Source: Hydrogenothermaceae bacterium
GTDB taxonomy: Bacteria > Aquificota > Aquificae > Hydrogenothermales > Hydrogenothermaceae
Assembly (NCBI GenBank): GCA_026984415.1
Contig: JALSSE010000439.1
Span: 1 to 6,944, forward strand
Direction of reading: 5' to 3'
DNA length: 6,944 nucleotides
The position numbers were made by a program, and so were the translations under genes. A model generated the notes under the pieces. It saw only the letters and a list, made by a program, of their open reading frames with translations. It ran no database searches and was not told the DNA's origin. Shown here piece by piece: positions 1-5,990 of the stretch. Positions within the stretch are counted from its first letter, which is position 1; each line of letters opens with the position of its first letter.

Positions 1-96
1 AAGTGTAAAGAGATGGAAATATATTCAGGTGTGTTGGTTTATATTTTTTATGGTTTTTATATTTTTTTATATTTCTATTTGAAAAAAATCTTTTAA
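1..96 (+). CDS. Possible C-terminal tail of an upstream membrane protein (edge fragment)
   Basis: Two + strand frames are open from the left edge and both read as a hydrophobic helix. Frame 1 runs to a TAA at 94-96 and ends in a Tyr/Phe/Ile-rich stretch followed by Lys-Lys. Frame 2 runs to a TGA at 80-82 and has a KRWK cluster followed by a Phe/Ile-rich stretch. Either could be the last membrane segment of a gene lying mostly outside the window. T-rich DNA yields hydrophobic residues in any frame, so this may equally be non-coding leader. I cannot choose between the frames. The two T/A tracts at 38-51 and 57-70 are near repeats of each other. Confidence 0.22.
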   Translation, partial: KCKEMEIYSGVLVYIFYGFYIFLYFYLKKIF

Positions 97-106
97 AATA
101 TATTTT
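79..106 (+). promoter_or_regulatory. Weak candidate sigma-70-type promoter for the 232-residue gene
   Basis: TTGAAA at 79-84 is followed after 16 bases by TATTTT at 101-106. That is a reasonable -35 box and a poor -10 box. Initiation would fall near 113, giving a leader of about 20 bases before the ATG at 134. In sequence this AT-rich such matches occur by chance, so the call rests mainly on position. Confidence 0.25.
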
Positions 107-133
107 GTAAAATAAACATTAAGGAGAGAGGAG

Positions 134-832
134 ATGTCAGAAAATTTTGATAAGGCTGTTAAAAAATACAGATTAGAGGGGATTGTAAAAAAATACAGAG
201 AAAAGGTTAAATTACTTCTTGAAAGAAAACCTGATTTAACACCTTCAGCTTATCGTGATTGGATAAAAATGATGCCTTATTTTACAAAAAAAGAGTATGA
301 ATACTTACTTTTCAGAAAAACTCCTTTAAATGAAAAGCAACTGAAAAATGTTGATGTAATAAAAGAAAGATTGAAGTACAACCTGAAACTTGCAAAGAGA
401 ATAAAAGATGAACAGTTAAGGCAAATATGGGAAGTTATGTCTCCAGTGTTAGATAAAATAAAAGCAGATGAATTAATTTCAGTTTTTGAAAATTCAAAGC
501 TGAAAGAAGATATAAATCCTGAAAATTTAATTAATGCAGTAATTATGAATAAGAAAATTGAAGACATAAAATCTATGCTTAAAAAGATAGAAGAAAAACC
601 AAAAGAAAAAATAAAAGCAAAATCTGTGAAAAAGAAAGCTGCTAAGAAAGAGCCTGTATCAAAACCAGACCCATCAAACGACGATATTTTCCTTGAAATA
701 CTTAATATGTGTAAATCTTTTACAAATGAAGTTGCAACATTGTTATTTAAAGAGATATCAGATATTAAAAAAGATATAAATGTTTTAAAAACCCAGATTG
801 ATGAAATTAAAAGTGAAATGGAAGAGATTTAA
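134..832 (+). CDS. Unrecognised lysine-rich coiled-coil protein, 232 residues
   Basis: I do not recognise a family. The ATG follows AAGGAG at 121-126 with a 7-base spacer, so the start is well supported. There is no signal peptide or membrane segment, so the protein is probably cytoplasmic. Residues 1-30 are basic and contain VKKYR twice (9-13 and 18-22). Residues 35-150 look mainly alpha-helical and charged. Residues 155-174 are a Lys/Ala/Glu tract resembling the basic tails of histone H1-like proteins, and 175-183 (Pro, Ser, Asn, Asp) looks like a flexible linker. Residues 208-232 form a regular heptad coiled coil with I208, I211, I215, L218, I222, I225, M229 and I232 at 3-4 spacing. There is a single Cys at 193. 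The layout suggests an oligomer, possibly binding nucleic acid or another acidic partner, but that is inference. Its stop overlaps the purK stop on the other strand. It is the only gene here without a recognisable family. Confidence 0.85.
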   Translation: MSENFDKAVKKYRLEGIVKKYREKVKLLLERKPDLTPSAYRDWIKMMPYFTKKEYEYLLFRKTPLNEKQLKNVDVIKERLKYNLKLAKRIKDEQLRQIWEVMSPVLDKIKADELISVFENSKLKEDINPENLINAVIMNKKIEDIKSMLKKIEEKPKEKIKAKSVKKKAAKKEPVSKPDPSNDDIFLEILNMCKSFTNEVATLLFKEISDIKKDINVLKTQIDEIKSEMEEI

Positions 833-1911
833 ACCTTTTCTTTTATTGGCTTGTCAATCAAATCTAAAACTTTATAAATGTTATTCTTAAGGGATGTAAT
901 CTCTTTTGAGACTAAATTAATATGTCCCATTTTCCTTTTTTCTTTTTTTGTCTTACCGTACCAGTAAAGCTCTGTTCCTTCTATTTTTAGAATTTCATCT
1001 ATATCTATATCTTCAAGGGATTTTCCTAATATATTTACCATTCCAGATGGAGATTTTATTTTTGTGCTACCAAGTGGAATGTTAGAAACAGCCCTTATTA
1101 TATTTTCAAATTGAGAAGTGTACGCTCCATCCATAGTCCAGTGTCCAGTATTGTGGGGTCTTGGGGCAAATTCATTTATAATTGGCCTATCGTTTTTATC
1201 TATGAAAAACTCTACCGCAAGGAGTCCTACAATTCCTAACTCTTCCATTAAAGATGAAACAATTTCATTTATTTCTTTATTTTCAATAAAAGGGGCATAG
1301 TTGTATATTAAAATTCCTTCTTTATGGTAGTTAAAACTAATTGGATAAATTAAAATGTTCCCTTTTTTATCTCTAACGCCGATTGCAGAAACTTCATATT
1401 TAAATTCAATAAATTCTTCTATTATGAAACTTTCATTTAAAGAATGGTTTTTATAAATTTCATTTAAATCTGATAAATGTTTTATAACATACTGTCCTTT
1501 TCCATCATATCCTAAAGTTTCTGCTTTAATTACAACAGGAAGTTTAAAATTTTCTAATATCTCTTTTAAACTATGTCCATAGGCATAAGAAAATTTAGCA
1601 ACTGGAAAACCTTTTTCTTTTAGAAAATTTTTCTCAGAAATTCTACTTCTTTTTATTTTTAAAGCTCTGTAATTGGGATGGTCTAATAATTTTTCAAAAA
1701 CAAAATCAGGGATGTGTTCAAACTCAAATATAACCTCATCACATATATTTAAAAATTTATCTACTTCTTCATACTGAAAAAATCTGTCAGCAATTTTTGA
1801 AGCAGGTGCTTCAGGGCTATTTCCTAAAACACAAAAATTAAAATTCAGTTTTCTATTTTCAAAAATTGTCATCCAACCAAGCTGACCATCACCTATAATT
1901 CCTATATTCAT
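829..1911 (-). CDS. purK: N5-carboxyaminoimidazole ribonucleotide synthase, PurK
   Basis: PurK is an ATP-grasp enzyme of de novo purine synthesis in the cytoplasm. It makes N5-CAIR from AIR, bicarbonate and ATP. The 360 residues are the usual family length. The N-terminal pre-ATP-grasp domain opens with GDGQLGWM at 7-14. The ATP-grasp region shows [14 protein letters not shown] at 127-140 and [16 protein letters not shown] at 165-180. The metal and ATP site region around 233-258 has VEFF, then [14 protein letters not shown], followed by SQFE (266-269) and RAV (273-275). The C-terminal domain has the family-type [13 protein letters not shown] at 318-330. It is the last gene of the moaCB-purE-purK run, starting inside the purE stop (ATGA, 1908-1911), which suggests coupled translation with the enzyme that uses its unstable product. 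The tryptophan in GQLGWM replaces the Arg usual there (GQLGRM), a minor variation. Identification is secure. Confidence 0.97.
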   Translation of the reverse strand: MNIGIIGDGQLGWMTIFENRKLNFNFCVLGNSPEAPASKIADRFFQYEEVDKFLNICDEVIFEFEHIPDFVFEKLLDHPNYRALKIKRSRISEKNFLKEKGFPVAKFSYAYGHSLKEILENFKLPVVIKAETLGYDGKGQYVIKHLSDLNEIYKNHSLNESFIIEEFIEFKYEVSAIGVRDKKGNILIYPISFNYHKEGILIYNYAPFIENKEINEIVSSLMEELGIVGLLAVEFFIDKNDRPIINEFAPRPHNTGHWTMDGAYTSQFENIIRAVSNIPLGSTKIKSPSGMVNILGKSLEDIDIDEILKIEGTELYWYGKTKKEKRKMGHINLVSKEITSLKNNIYKVLDLIDKPIKEKV

Positions 1912-2390
1912 TCAGGGAACCTCATATCAAAAACTTTTTGTTTTAGTTCTTTTCTGTAATTTTCTAATTTTTCAGAAATTTCTGGGTATTTATTTCCTAA
2001 AATTGAAGCAGCTAAAAGACCTGCATTTTTAGAGTTTCCAATTGCAACAGTGGCAACAGGAATTCCAGCAGGCATCTGGACTATAGAGTATAAAGAATCT
2101 ATCCCTTTTAAATGTTTTGAAGGAACAGGTACTCCAATAACAGGAATTGTTGTAAGGGAAGCAACCATTCCCGGTAAATGGGCTGCTCCACCTGCTCCAG
2201 CTATAATTACTTCTAATCCTCTGTTTTTTGCAGTCTTTGCGTATTCGTACATTAAATCAGGGGTTCTGTGGGCAGATACAACCTTTTTTTCGTAAGGAAT
2301 ATCAAATTCTTCTAAAATTTCTGTAGCTCCTTCCATATGTTCCCAATCAGATATACTACCCATTATTACACCAACTAAAACCTTTTCCAT
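1908..2390 (-). CDS. purE: N5-carboxyaminoimidazole ribonucleotide mutase, PurE class I
   Basis: PurE converts N5-CAIR to CAIR, the step after PurK in de novo purine synthesis. The 160 residues match the usual length. The sequence shows MGSISDW at 10-16, SAHRTP at 39-44 (H41 corresponds to the conserved catalytic-site His), [12 protein letters not shown] at 64-75, and [16 protein letters not shown] at 103-118. These are the signatures of bacterial class I PurE, which works on N5-CAIR, and not of the class II AIR carboxylase. The adjacent purK agrees, since only class I needs it. Proteins of this family are typically octamers. The ATG at 2388-2390 is preceded by AGGAG with a 7-base spacer, which overlaps the moaCB stop. 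The end overlaps purK by 4 bases. Confidence 0.98.
   Translation of the reverse strand: MEKVLVGVIMGSISDWEHMEGATEILEEFDIPYEKKVVSAHRTPDLMYEYAKTAKNRGLEVIIAGAGGAAHLPGMVASLTTIPVIGVPVPSKHLKGIDSLYSIVQMPAGIPVATVAIGNSKNAGLLAASILGNKYPEISEKLENYRKELKQKVFDMRFPE
1920..1923 (-). promoter_or_regulatory. purK ribosome binding site inside purE
   Basis: GAGG on the minus strand lies within purE codons for Met-Arg near its C-terminus, 8 bases before the purK ATG. It supports this ATG as the purK start and, with the ATGA overlap, translational coupling. Confidence 0.65.
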
Positions 2391-2397
2391 CCCTTTA

Positions 2398-2402
2398 CTC
2401 CT
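2398..2402 (-). promoter_or_regulatory. purE ribosome binding site overlapping the moaCB stop codon
   Basis: On the minus strand the moaCB stop TAG (2403-2401) runs directly into GAG, producing AGGAG at 2402-2398, 7 bases before the purE ATG. Terminating ribosomes would sit on the purE initiation region, so moaCB and purE are very likely co-transcribed and possibly coupled. Confidence 0.75.
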
Positions 2403-3321
2403 AATGTTTTTTTGAACCCTGTGCCATTCTGATGGCGTGTTTTAATAGTGGAGCAACCATTCTTAAATTATCTCTTACTCCGCCTCTACTTCCTGGAAGG
2501 TTGATTATTAAAGTATGATTTCCTATTATTCCTGCTGTGGCTCTTGATAGTAAAGATTTTGGAGTAAATCTTACACCAATTATTCTCATTGCTTCCCCAA
2601 AACCTATCATTTCTTTTTCAATAACTTCTTTTGTGGCTTCAGGTGTAACATCCCTTTTGCTAAAACCTGTACCACCTGTTGTGAAAATGATATCAATTTT
2701 ATCTTTTAAGCTTTCAAATTCTTCTTTTATCTTTTCTTTATCATCTGGAAGGATTTTATAATGGACAACATCACCGTCAAACTCTTTTTCTATTATATCT
2801 ATGGCAAGTTTTCCACTTTTATCTTCAGCTTCACCTTTAGCACATGTATCAGATAAAGTAATCACGGCACATTTTAATCCTGATAGGTCTTCTTCGTAAT
2901 CTGATTTTCCACCAGATTTTCCTGTAAGTTTTATGTCTGAAATTGTCATGTTTTTATCGTAAGGTTTACACATATCGTAAACGTTTAAAAGTGCCGCTGA
3001 AACTGCTGTAAGGGCTTCCATTTCTACCCCTGTTCTTCCTATACATTTTACTGTTGATTTTGCATAAACTCCATCTTCATCTAATCTTGTATCAATCTGT
3101 ACGTGGTCAACAAGTATTGGATGGCAAAAAGGAAGTATGTCTGGAGTCCTTTTTACACCTAACATTCCAGCCATCTGTGATGCAGAAAGAACATCTCCTT
3201 TAGCAATTTCTCCATTTTTTATCATTTTTACAGTTTCAGGACTTAAATATATTTTTCCTTCAGCAGAAGCTGTTCTTATTGTTTCAAATTTATTAGATAC
3301 ATCAGCAGGTTTAAAACCCAT
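2401..3321 (-). CDS. moaCB: Bifunctional molybdenum cofactor protein MoaC-MoaB fusion
   Basis: Two molybdopterin-pathway enzymes are joined in one 306-residue chain. Residues 1-140 are MoaC, cyclic pyranopterin monophosphate synthase, which with MoaA converts GTP to cPMP. Visible motifs are DVSNK (7-11), KGDVL (41-45), FCHP (65-68, H67 in the active site), [16 protein letters not shown] (95-110), YDMCK (115-119) and GGKS (137-140). Residues 149-306 are a MoaB/MogA-type domain, the fold that binds molybdopterin and adenylylates it. Its motifs are TTGGTG (214-219), RDVTPEAT (223-230), FGEAMR (241-246), SRATAG (259-264) and [10 protein letters not shown] (275-284). The linker is only about 8 residues. 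Fusions of this kind are known in some bacteria. The start has AAGGAGG 5 bases upstream (3333-3327), and the N-terminus begins just before the first MoaC motif. Purine genes follow 10 bases downstream. MoaB adenylylation activity is assumed from family, not shown. Confidence 0.95.
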   Translation of the reverse strand: MGFKPADVSNKFETIRTASAEGKIYLSPETVKMIKNGEIAKGDVLSASQMAGMLGVKRTPDILPFCHPILVDHVQIDTRLDEDGVYAKSTVKCIGRTGVEMEALTAVSAALLNVYDMCKPYDKNMTISDIKLTGKSGGKSDYEEDLSGLKCAVITLSDTCAKGEAEDKSGKLAIDIIEKEFDGDVVHYKILPDDKEKIKEEFESLKDKIDIIFTTGGTGFSKRDVTPEATKEVIEKEMIGFGEAMRIIGVRFTPKSLLSRATAGIIGNHTLIINLPGSRGGVRDNLRMVAPLLKHAIRMAQGSKKH

Positions 3322-3373
3322 TTCTACCTCCTTGGTTTAATATTTTAAATAATAACAAGAATTTAACTTTTTG

Positions 3374-4057
3374 TTAAATAGATTTTTCTCCATATTTTTT
3401 TAGATATTTACCTTCAGTTATTTCTATTTTTAAATCTTGATTTTCAGGAAAAACGTAAAGATTTATTGTCTCTGCAATATTTAAATAAAAAAGATTTTTT
3501 TGTTTATCATAAGAAATAGAATAAACGCTGATTTTTGTATTAAATAAAGGCTTTAGCTCATCTGTTATCATTTCTTCATTAGGTATTTTTACATTTTCAG
3601 TTATTTTTTTAACTGCTTCTGGAAAGATAATATCTTCTTTTGATTTACATTTGTTAACATCATCTGAAACGTATAGTCTACATATATAAGGTCTGTAATC
3701 GTAAATATAACAGGTATTTGATTCTAAATTTAGCATAGGGCACGGTTTATCTTTTAAATTATCTAATTTTTCTTTAATTTTACTGTGTATGATTTCCTTA
3801 TCTTTATTGTTTAAAGAATTTAATCCGTAAATAAGAAGTATTATTTCAGAAATATTTCCTTTAACTTCCCAATCATAGCAACAGTAAGCACATCCTTTAT
3901 CACATGCAGTTTTTGTGTTTTCTTCTGAAAGGAATTCTTTAAATTTTGTGTCTATACTTTCGTTTAGATTTTTTTGAAATCCTAAAATTTCAGCAATAAT
4001 TTCAGGTTCTCTATAAAGAATAAGTGAAGATATAATTAAATTTTCTAACTCTTTCAA
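3374..4057 (-). CDS. YkgJ-type eight-cysteine protein (CxxCxxCC family), TTG start
   Basis: The 227-residue protein belongs to the YkgJ/UPF0153-like family, whose conserved cysteines are thought to bind zinc or an iron-sulfur cluster. The biochemical role is not established. The core shows C52-x3-C56-x2-C59-C60, then CPML at 106-109, C116 followed by IYDYRP (118-123), C126-R127, and C137. No cysteine lies outside this core, and its CP-x-L, YDYRP and CR elements are typical of the family. Residues 1-45 are helical. Residues 140-227 form a tail that I do not recognise and that may be lineage-specific. Initiation is at TTG (4057-4055), supported by AGGAG 6 bases upstream; the next in-frame Met is at residue 108, inside the core. 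It is transcribed towards moaCB with a 52-bp gap, so it may lead the same operon. The gap contains only AT-rich sequence and the moaCB ribosome site. Confidence 0.88.
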   Translation of the reverse strand: MKELENLIISSLILYREPEIIAEILGFQKNLNESIDTKFKEFLSEENTKTACDKGCAYCCYDWEVKGNISEIILLIYGLNSLNNKDKEIIHSKIKEKLDNLKDKPCPMLNLESNTCYIYDYRPYICRLYVSDDVNKCKSKEDIIFPEAVKKITENVKIPNEEMITDELKPLFNTKISVYSISYDKQKNLFYLNIAETINLYVFPENQDLKIEITEGKYLKKYGEKSI

Positions 4058-4063
4058 ACTTTT

Positions 4064-4068
4064 CTCCT
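4064..4068 (-). promoter_or_regulatory. Ribosome binding site that fixes the TTG start of the YkgJ-type gene
   Basis: AGGAG on the minus strand (4068-4064) stands 6 bases before TTG at 4057-4055. With no in-frame ATG nearby, this site decides the start codon. Confidence 0.75.
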
Positions 4069-4082
4069 ATTGTTTTAACTAA

Positions 4083-4111
4083 ATTATAAATTAATCTGTT
4101 GTGTGTTAAAA
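4083..4111 (-). promoter_or_regulatory. Candidate promoter for the YkgJ-type gene (and perhaps moaCB-purEK)
   Basis: On the minus strand a perfect TATAAT -10 box at 4088-4083 lies 17 bases downstream of TTTTAA (4111-4106), a weak -35 box. Initiation near 4076 would leave a leader of about 20 bases holding the AGGAG site. It is the best -10 box I saw in an intergenic region of this window. Confidence 0.4.
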
Positions 4112-4119
4112 TATAAAAT
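4091..4119 (+). promoter_or_regulatory. Weak candidate promoter for the DUF3817-type gene
   Basis: TTAATC at 4091-4096 and TAAAAT at 4114-4119 are separated by 17 bases, with the ATG 30 bases further on. The -10 box is good and the -35 box poor. It overlaps the divergent promoter candidate on the other strand, so the two could compete or be controlled together. Confidence 0.25.
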
Positions 4120-4149
4120 AATGCTAATTTCCTTATAAAGAGGTAAGGT

Positions 4150-4476
4150 ATGGATTTAAAATCAATTGAATTTTTAAGAAAAATTTCATATATAGAAGGT
4201 CTATCTCTGATTGTTCTCTTTTTTATAGCTATGCCTATTAAGTATATTTTAGGAGAACCTTTAGCTGTTAGGATTTTCGGAACAATCCACGGTTTATTGT
4301 GGCTAACATTTTTATATGCCCTTTACACTGCACATACAAAGAATAACTTTGAAAGAAATTTATCAATTTCACTGCTTATACTTTCTGTAATACCTTTTGG
4401 CTTTTTCTACATAGAAAAATATTTAAACCAGTTTAAAGAAAGATTTTTAGTAAAGAATGAAGCTAAAATTGATTAA
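4150..4476 (+). CDS. DUF3817-type small integral membrane protein, 108 residues
   Basis: The protein matches the pattern of the DUF3817 (YdzA-like) family, small inner-membrane proteins of unknown function. Three membrane segments are visible at about 14-35, 40-60 and 70-88. Conserved-looking features are IEG at 15-17 at the start of the first segment, MP at 28-29, IHGLLWL at 46-52 in the second segment, and PFGFF at 82-86 in the third. The C-terminus (89-108) is charged and probably cytoplasmic. The ATG at 4150 follows AAAGAGG (4137-4143) by 6 bases. Length is typical of the family. It is divergent from the YkgJ-type gene and ends 4 bases before the pyk stop on the other strand. Neighbours give no hint of function. 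Confidence 0.85.
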   Translation: MDLKSIEFLRKISYIEGLSLIVLFFIAMPIKYILGEPLAVRIFGTIHGLLWLTFLYALYTAHTKNNFERNLSISLLILSVIPFGFFYIEKYLNQFKERFLVKNEAKID

Positions 4477-4480
4477 TAAT

Positions 4481-5920
4481 TTAGTAATTGATTTTACATT
4501 CTTTAAATAGTTCTTCTAAATCTTCCTGTTTTAAAATTCTTATTTCATTTGTTGTTCCCGGTACACCTGCAGGGTATCCTATTGTTAAAACAAGCATATC
4601 ATTTTCATTTACAAGCCTTTCTATATAAGCTTTTTCTACAAATTCACAGAGCATTTTTTCTGTATTTTCTCTTTCAGATAAAATCATATAAGGTCTTACT
4701 CCCCAAACAATGCTTAATCTTCTGAATACTTTTTCGTCGTGAACGTTTGCAATAATCTGGCAGTCTGGTCTAAAGGTTGATACATTCTTGGCTGAACTAC
4801 CTGTCTGTGTAAATACAACGATAGCTTTTACGTTAAGGTTTTTTGCTAAATCACTGCTTGCCTGTGCAACTGCAAGATTTGGATTTACTATTTTGCTTTT
4901 AGATAGATAATACGGATAAATTGTTTCTGTTTCTAAAATTGTCTTTGCCATAACTTTAACAGCTTCAACTGGATATTTCCCGATTGTTGTTTCTTCTGAA
5001 AGCATTACAGCATCAGTTCCATCTAAAACTGCGTTGGCTATATCTGAAACTTCTGCCCTTGTTGGTTTTGGTGATGTTACCATTGAAGTTAGCATTTGGG
5101 TTGCTGTTATTACTGGTTTTACCTTTTCATTGGCTATCAAAATAACTTCTTTTTGAACTATAGGAACTTTTTCAAGTGGGATTTCTACCCCTAAATCTCC
5201 CCTTGCCACCATTATTCCATCTGCAACATCTACAATTTCGTGAATATTTTCTACTGCTTCGTGTTTTTCAATTTTTGCAAATAAAGGTATATCAGAGCCA
5301 AAGGATTTTATGTAGTCTTTAGCCAGTAATACATCATCTTTGTTTTTAACAAAAGAAAGGGCAATAATATCAAATTCTTCTTTTATTGCAAATTCTATAT
5401 CTTTTTTATCCTTCTCTGTAAGTGCAGGAATATTTAGTTTTACATTAGGAAAATTTACACCTTTTCTTGAAACTACAAGACCACCAACCAGAACCCTTGC
5501 AACAACCCCATCATCTGTTTTTTCTGTTACTTCAAGGGAAATGCTTCCATCTGCTATGTAGATAATATCTCCTTTTTTAAGCTGGTCTAAAACTTCTGGG
5601 TGGTTTATGCTTATCATTTTTTTATTTCCAATAATGTCTTTTTTTACAATTTTTATTCTGTCTTCGTAGTGGAGATAAAATGGTTCTAAAACTTTTCCAA
5701 TTCTTATTTTTGGACCTGATAAATCCTGTAATGCTGCTATTGGTTGGTGTAGTTCTTTTGCTATTTTCCTTACCTTTTCTAAATTGCTTTTATGCATCTT
5801 GTGGTCGCCGTGGGAGAAATTAAATCTGAATACATTTACTCCAGCTAAAATAAGTTTTTTTATTACTTCTTCTTTTGAGCTAACAGGTCCAATTGTTGCT
5901 ACTATTTTAGTCTTTCTCAA
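4481..5920 (-). CDS. pyk: Pyruvate kinase, TTG start
   Basis: Pyruvate kinase transfers phosphate from phosphoenolpyruvate to ADP, giving pyruvate and ATP in the cytoplasm. The 479 residues are normal length. The N-terminus reads RKTKIVATIGP as expected, followed by FRFNFSHG at 31-38 (R32, N34, S36, H37 in the active site). The B domain spans roughly 75-165. AKIEKHEAVENI (215-226) supplies catalytic K216 and metal ligand E218; MVARGDLGVE (237-246) supplies D242; ITATQML (271-277, T274) and the PTRAEVSDIANAVLDGTDA stretch (286-304) follow. The C-terminal domain (about 345-479) contains TQTGSSAKNVS at 371-381, the region that binds phosphorylated effectors in allosteric family members. LSGPKIRI at 67-74 has Lys where K+-dependent enzymes have Glu, suggesting K+ independence. 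Initiation is at TTG, with GGAG 7 bases upstream across an A7 run. It lies 70 bp downstream of uvrC on the same strand. Confidence 0.97.
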   Translation of the reverse strand: MRKTKIVATIGPVSSKEEVIKKLILAGVNVFRFNFSHGDHKMHKSNLEKVRKIAKELHQPIAALQDLSGPKIRIGKVLEPFYLHYEDRIKIVKKDIIGNKKMISINHPEVLDQLKKGDIIYIADGSISLEVTEKTDDGVVARVLVGGLVVSRKGVNFPNVKLNIPALTEKDKKDIEFAIKEEFDIIALSFVKNKDDVLLAKDYIKSFGSDIPLFAKIEKHEAVENIHEIVDVADGIMVARGDLGVEIPLEKVPIVQKEVILIANEKVKPVITATQMLTSMVTSPKPTRAEVSDIANAVLDGTDAVMLSEETTIGKYPVEAVKVMAKTILETETIYPYYLSKSKIVNPNLAVAQASSDLAKNLNVKAIVVFTQTGSSAKNVSTFRPDCQIIANVHDEKVFRRLSIVWGVRPYMILSERENTEKMLCEFVEKAYIERLVNENDMLVLTIGYPAGVPGTTNEIRILKQEDLEELFKECKINY

Positions 5921-5927
5921 TTTTTTT

Positions 5928-5931
5928 CTCC
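5928..5931 (-). promoter_or_regulatory. Ribosome binding site that fixes the pyk TTG start
   Basis: GGAG (5931-5928, minus strand) is followed by seven A residues and then TTG at 5920-5918. A nearer-looking ATG at 5933-5931 is out of frame with pyk and has no good Shine-Dalgarno sequence of its own, so TTG is preferred. Confidence 0.65.
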
Positions 5932-5990
5932 ATTTAGATTTTAAACTTTTTCTTTATATAGTTTCGTTTATTTTTAAACTCTGCTTGATA

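Noticed and set aside
277..567. Open frame on the minus strand inside the 232-residue gene
   Set aside because: It is antisense to a well-supported gene and rich in Phe, Ser and Ile as expected from reading Lys/Glu-rich codons backwards; no ribosome site.
155..833. The 232-residue protein as a phasin or a histone H1 homologue
   Set aside because: The resemblance is limited to a coiled-coil tail and a Lys/Ala tract. These are compositional features and do not establish homology.
2050..2295. + strand frame opposite purE
   Set aside because: It is the complement of highly conserved PurE motifs, so the open frame is a by-product of purE codon constraints.
3361..3379. Inverted repeat (7-bp stem, T5 loop) near the end of the YkgJ-type gene, possible terminator
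   Set aside because: The stem has a single G-C pair, overlaps the stop codon, and is not followed by a run of U in the transcript. Chance palindromes are expected in DNA this AT-rich.
5921..5990. Separate pyk promoter in the uvrC-pyk gap
   Set aside because: A TATATAAA-like element lies at 5960-5953 on the minus strand, but I found no acceptable -35 box at 16-18 bases, so I did not list a promoter.
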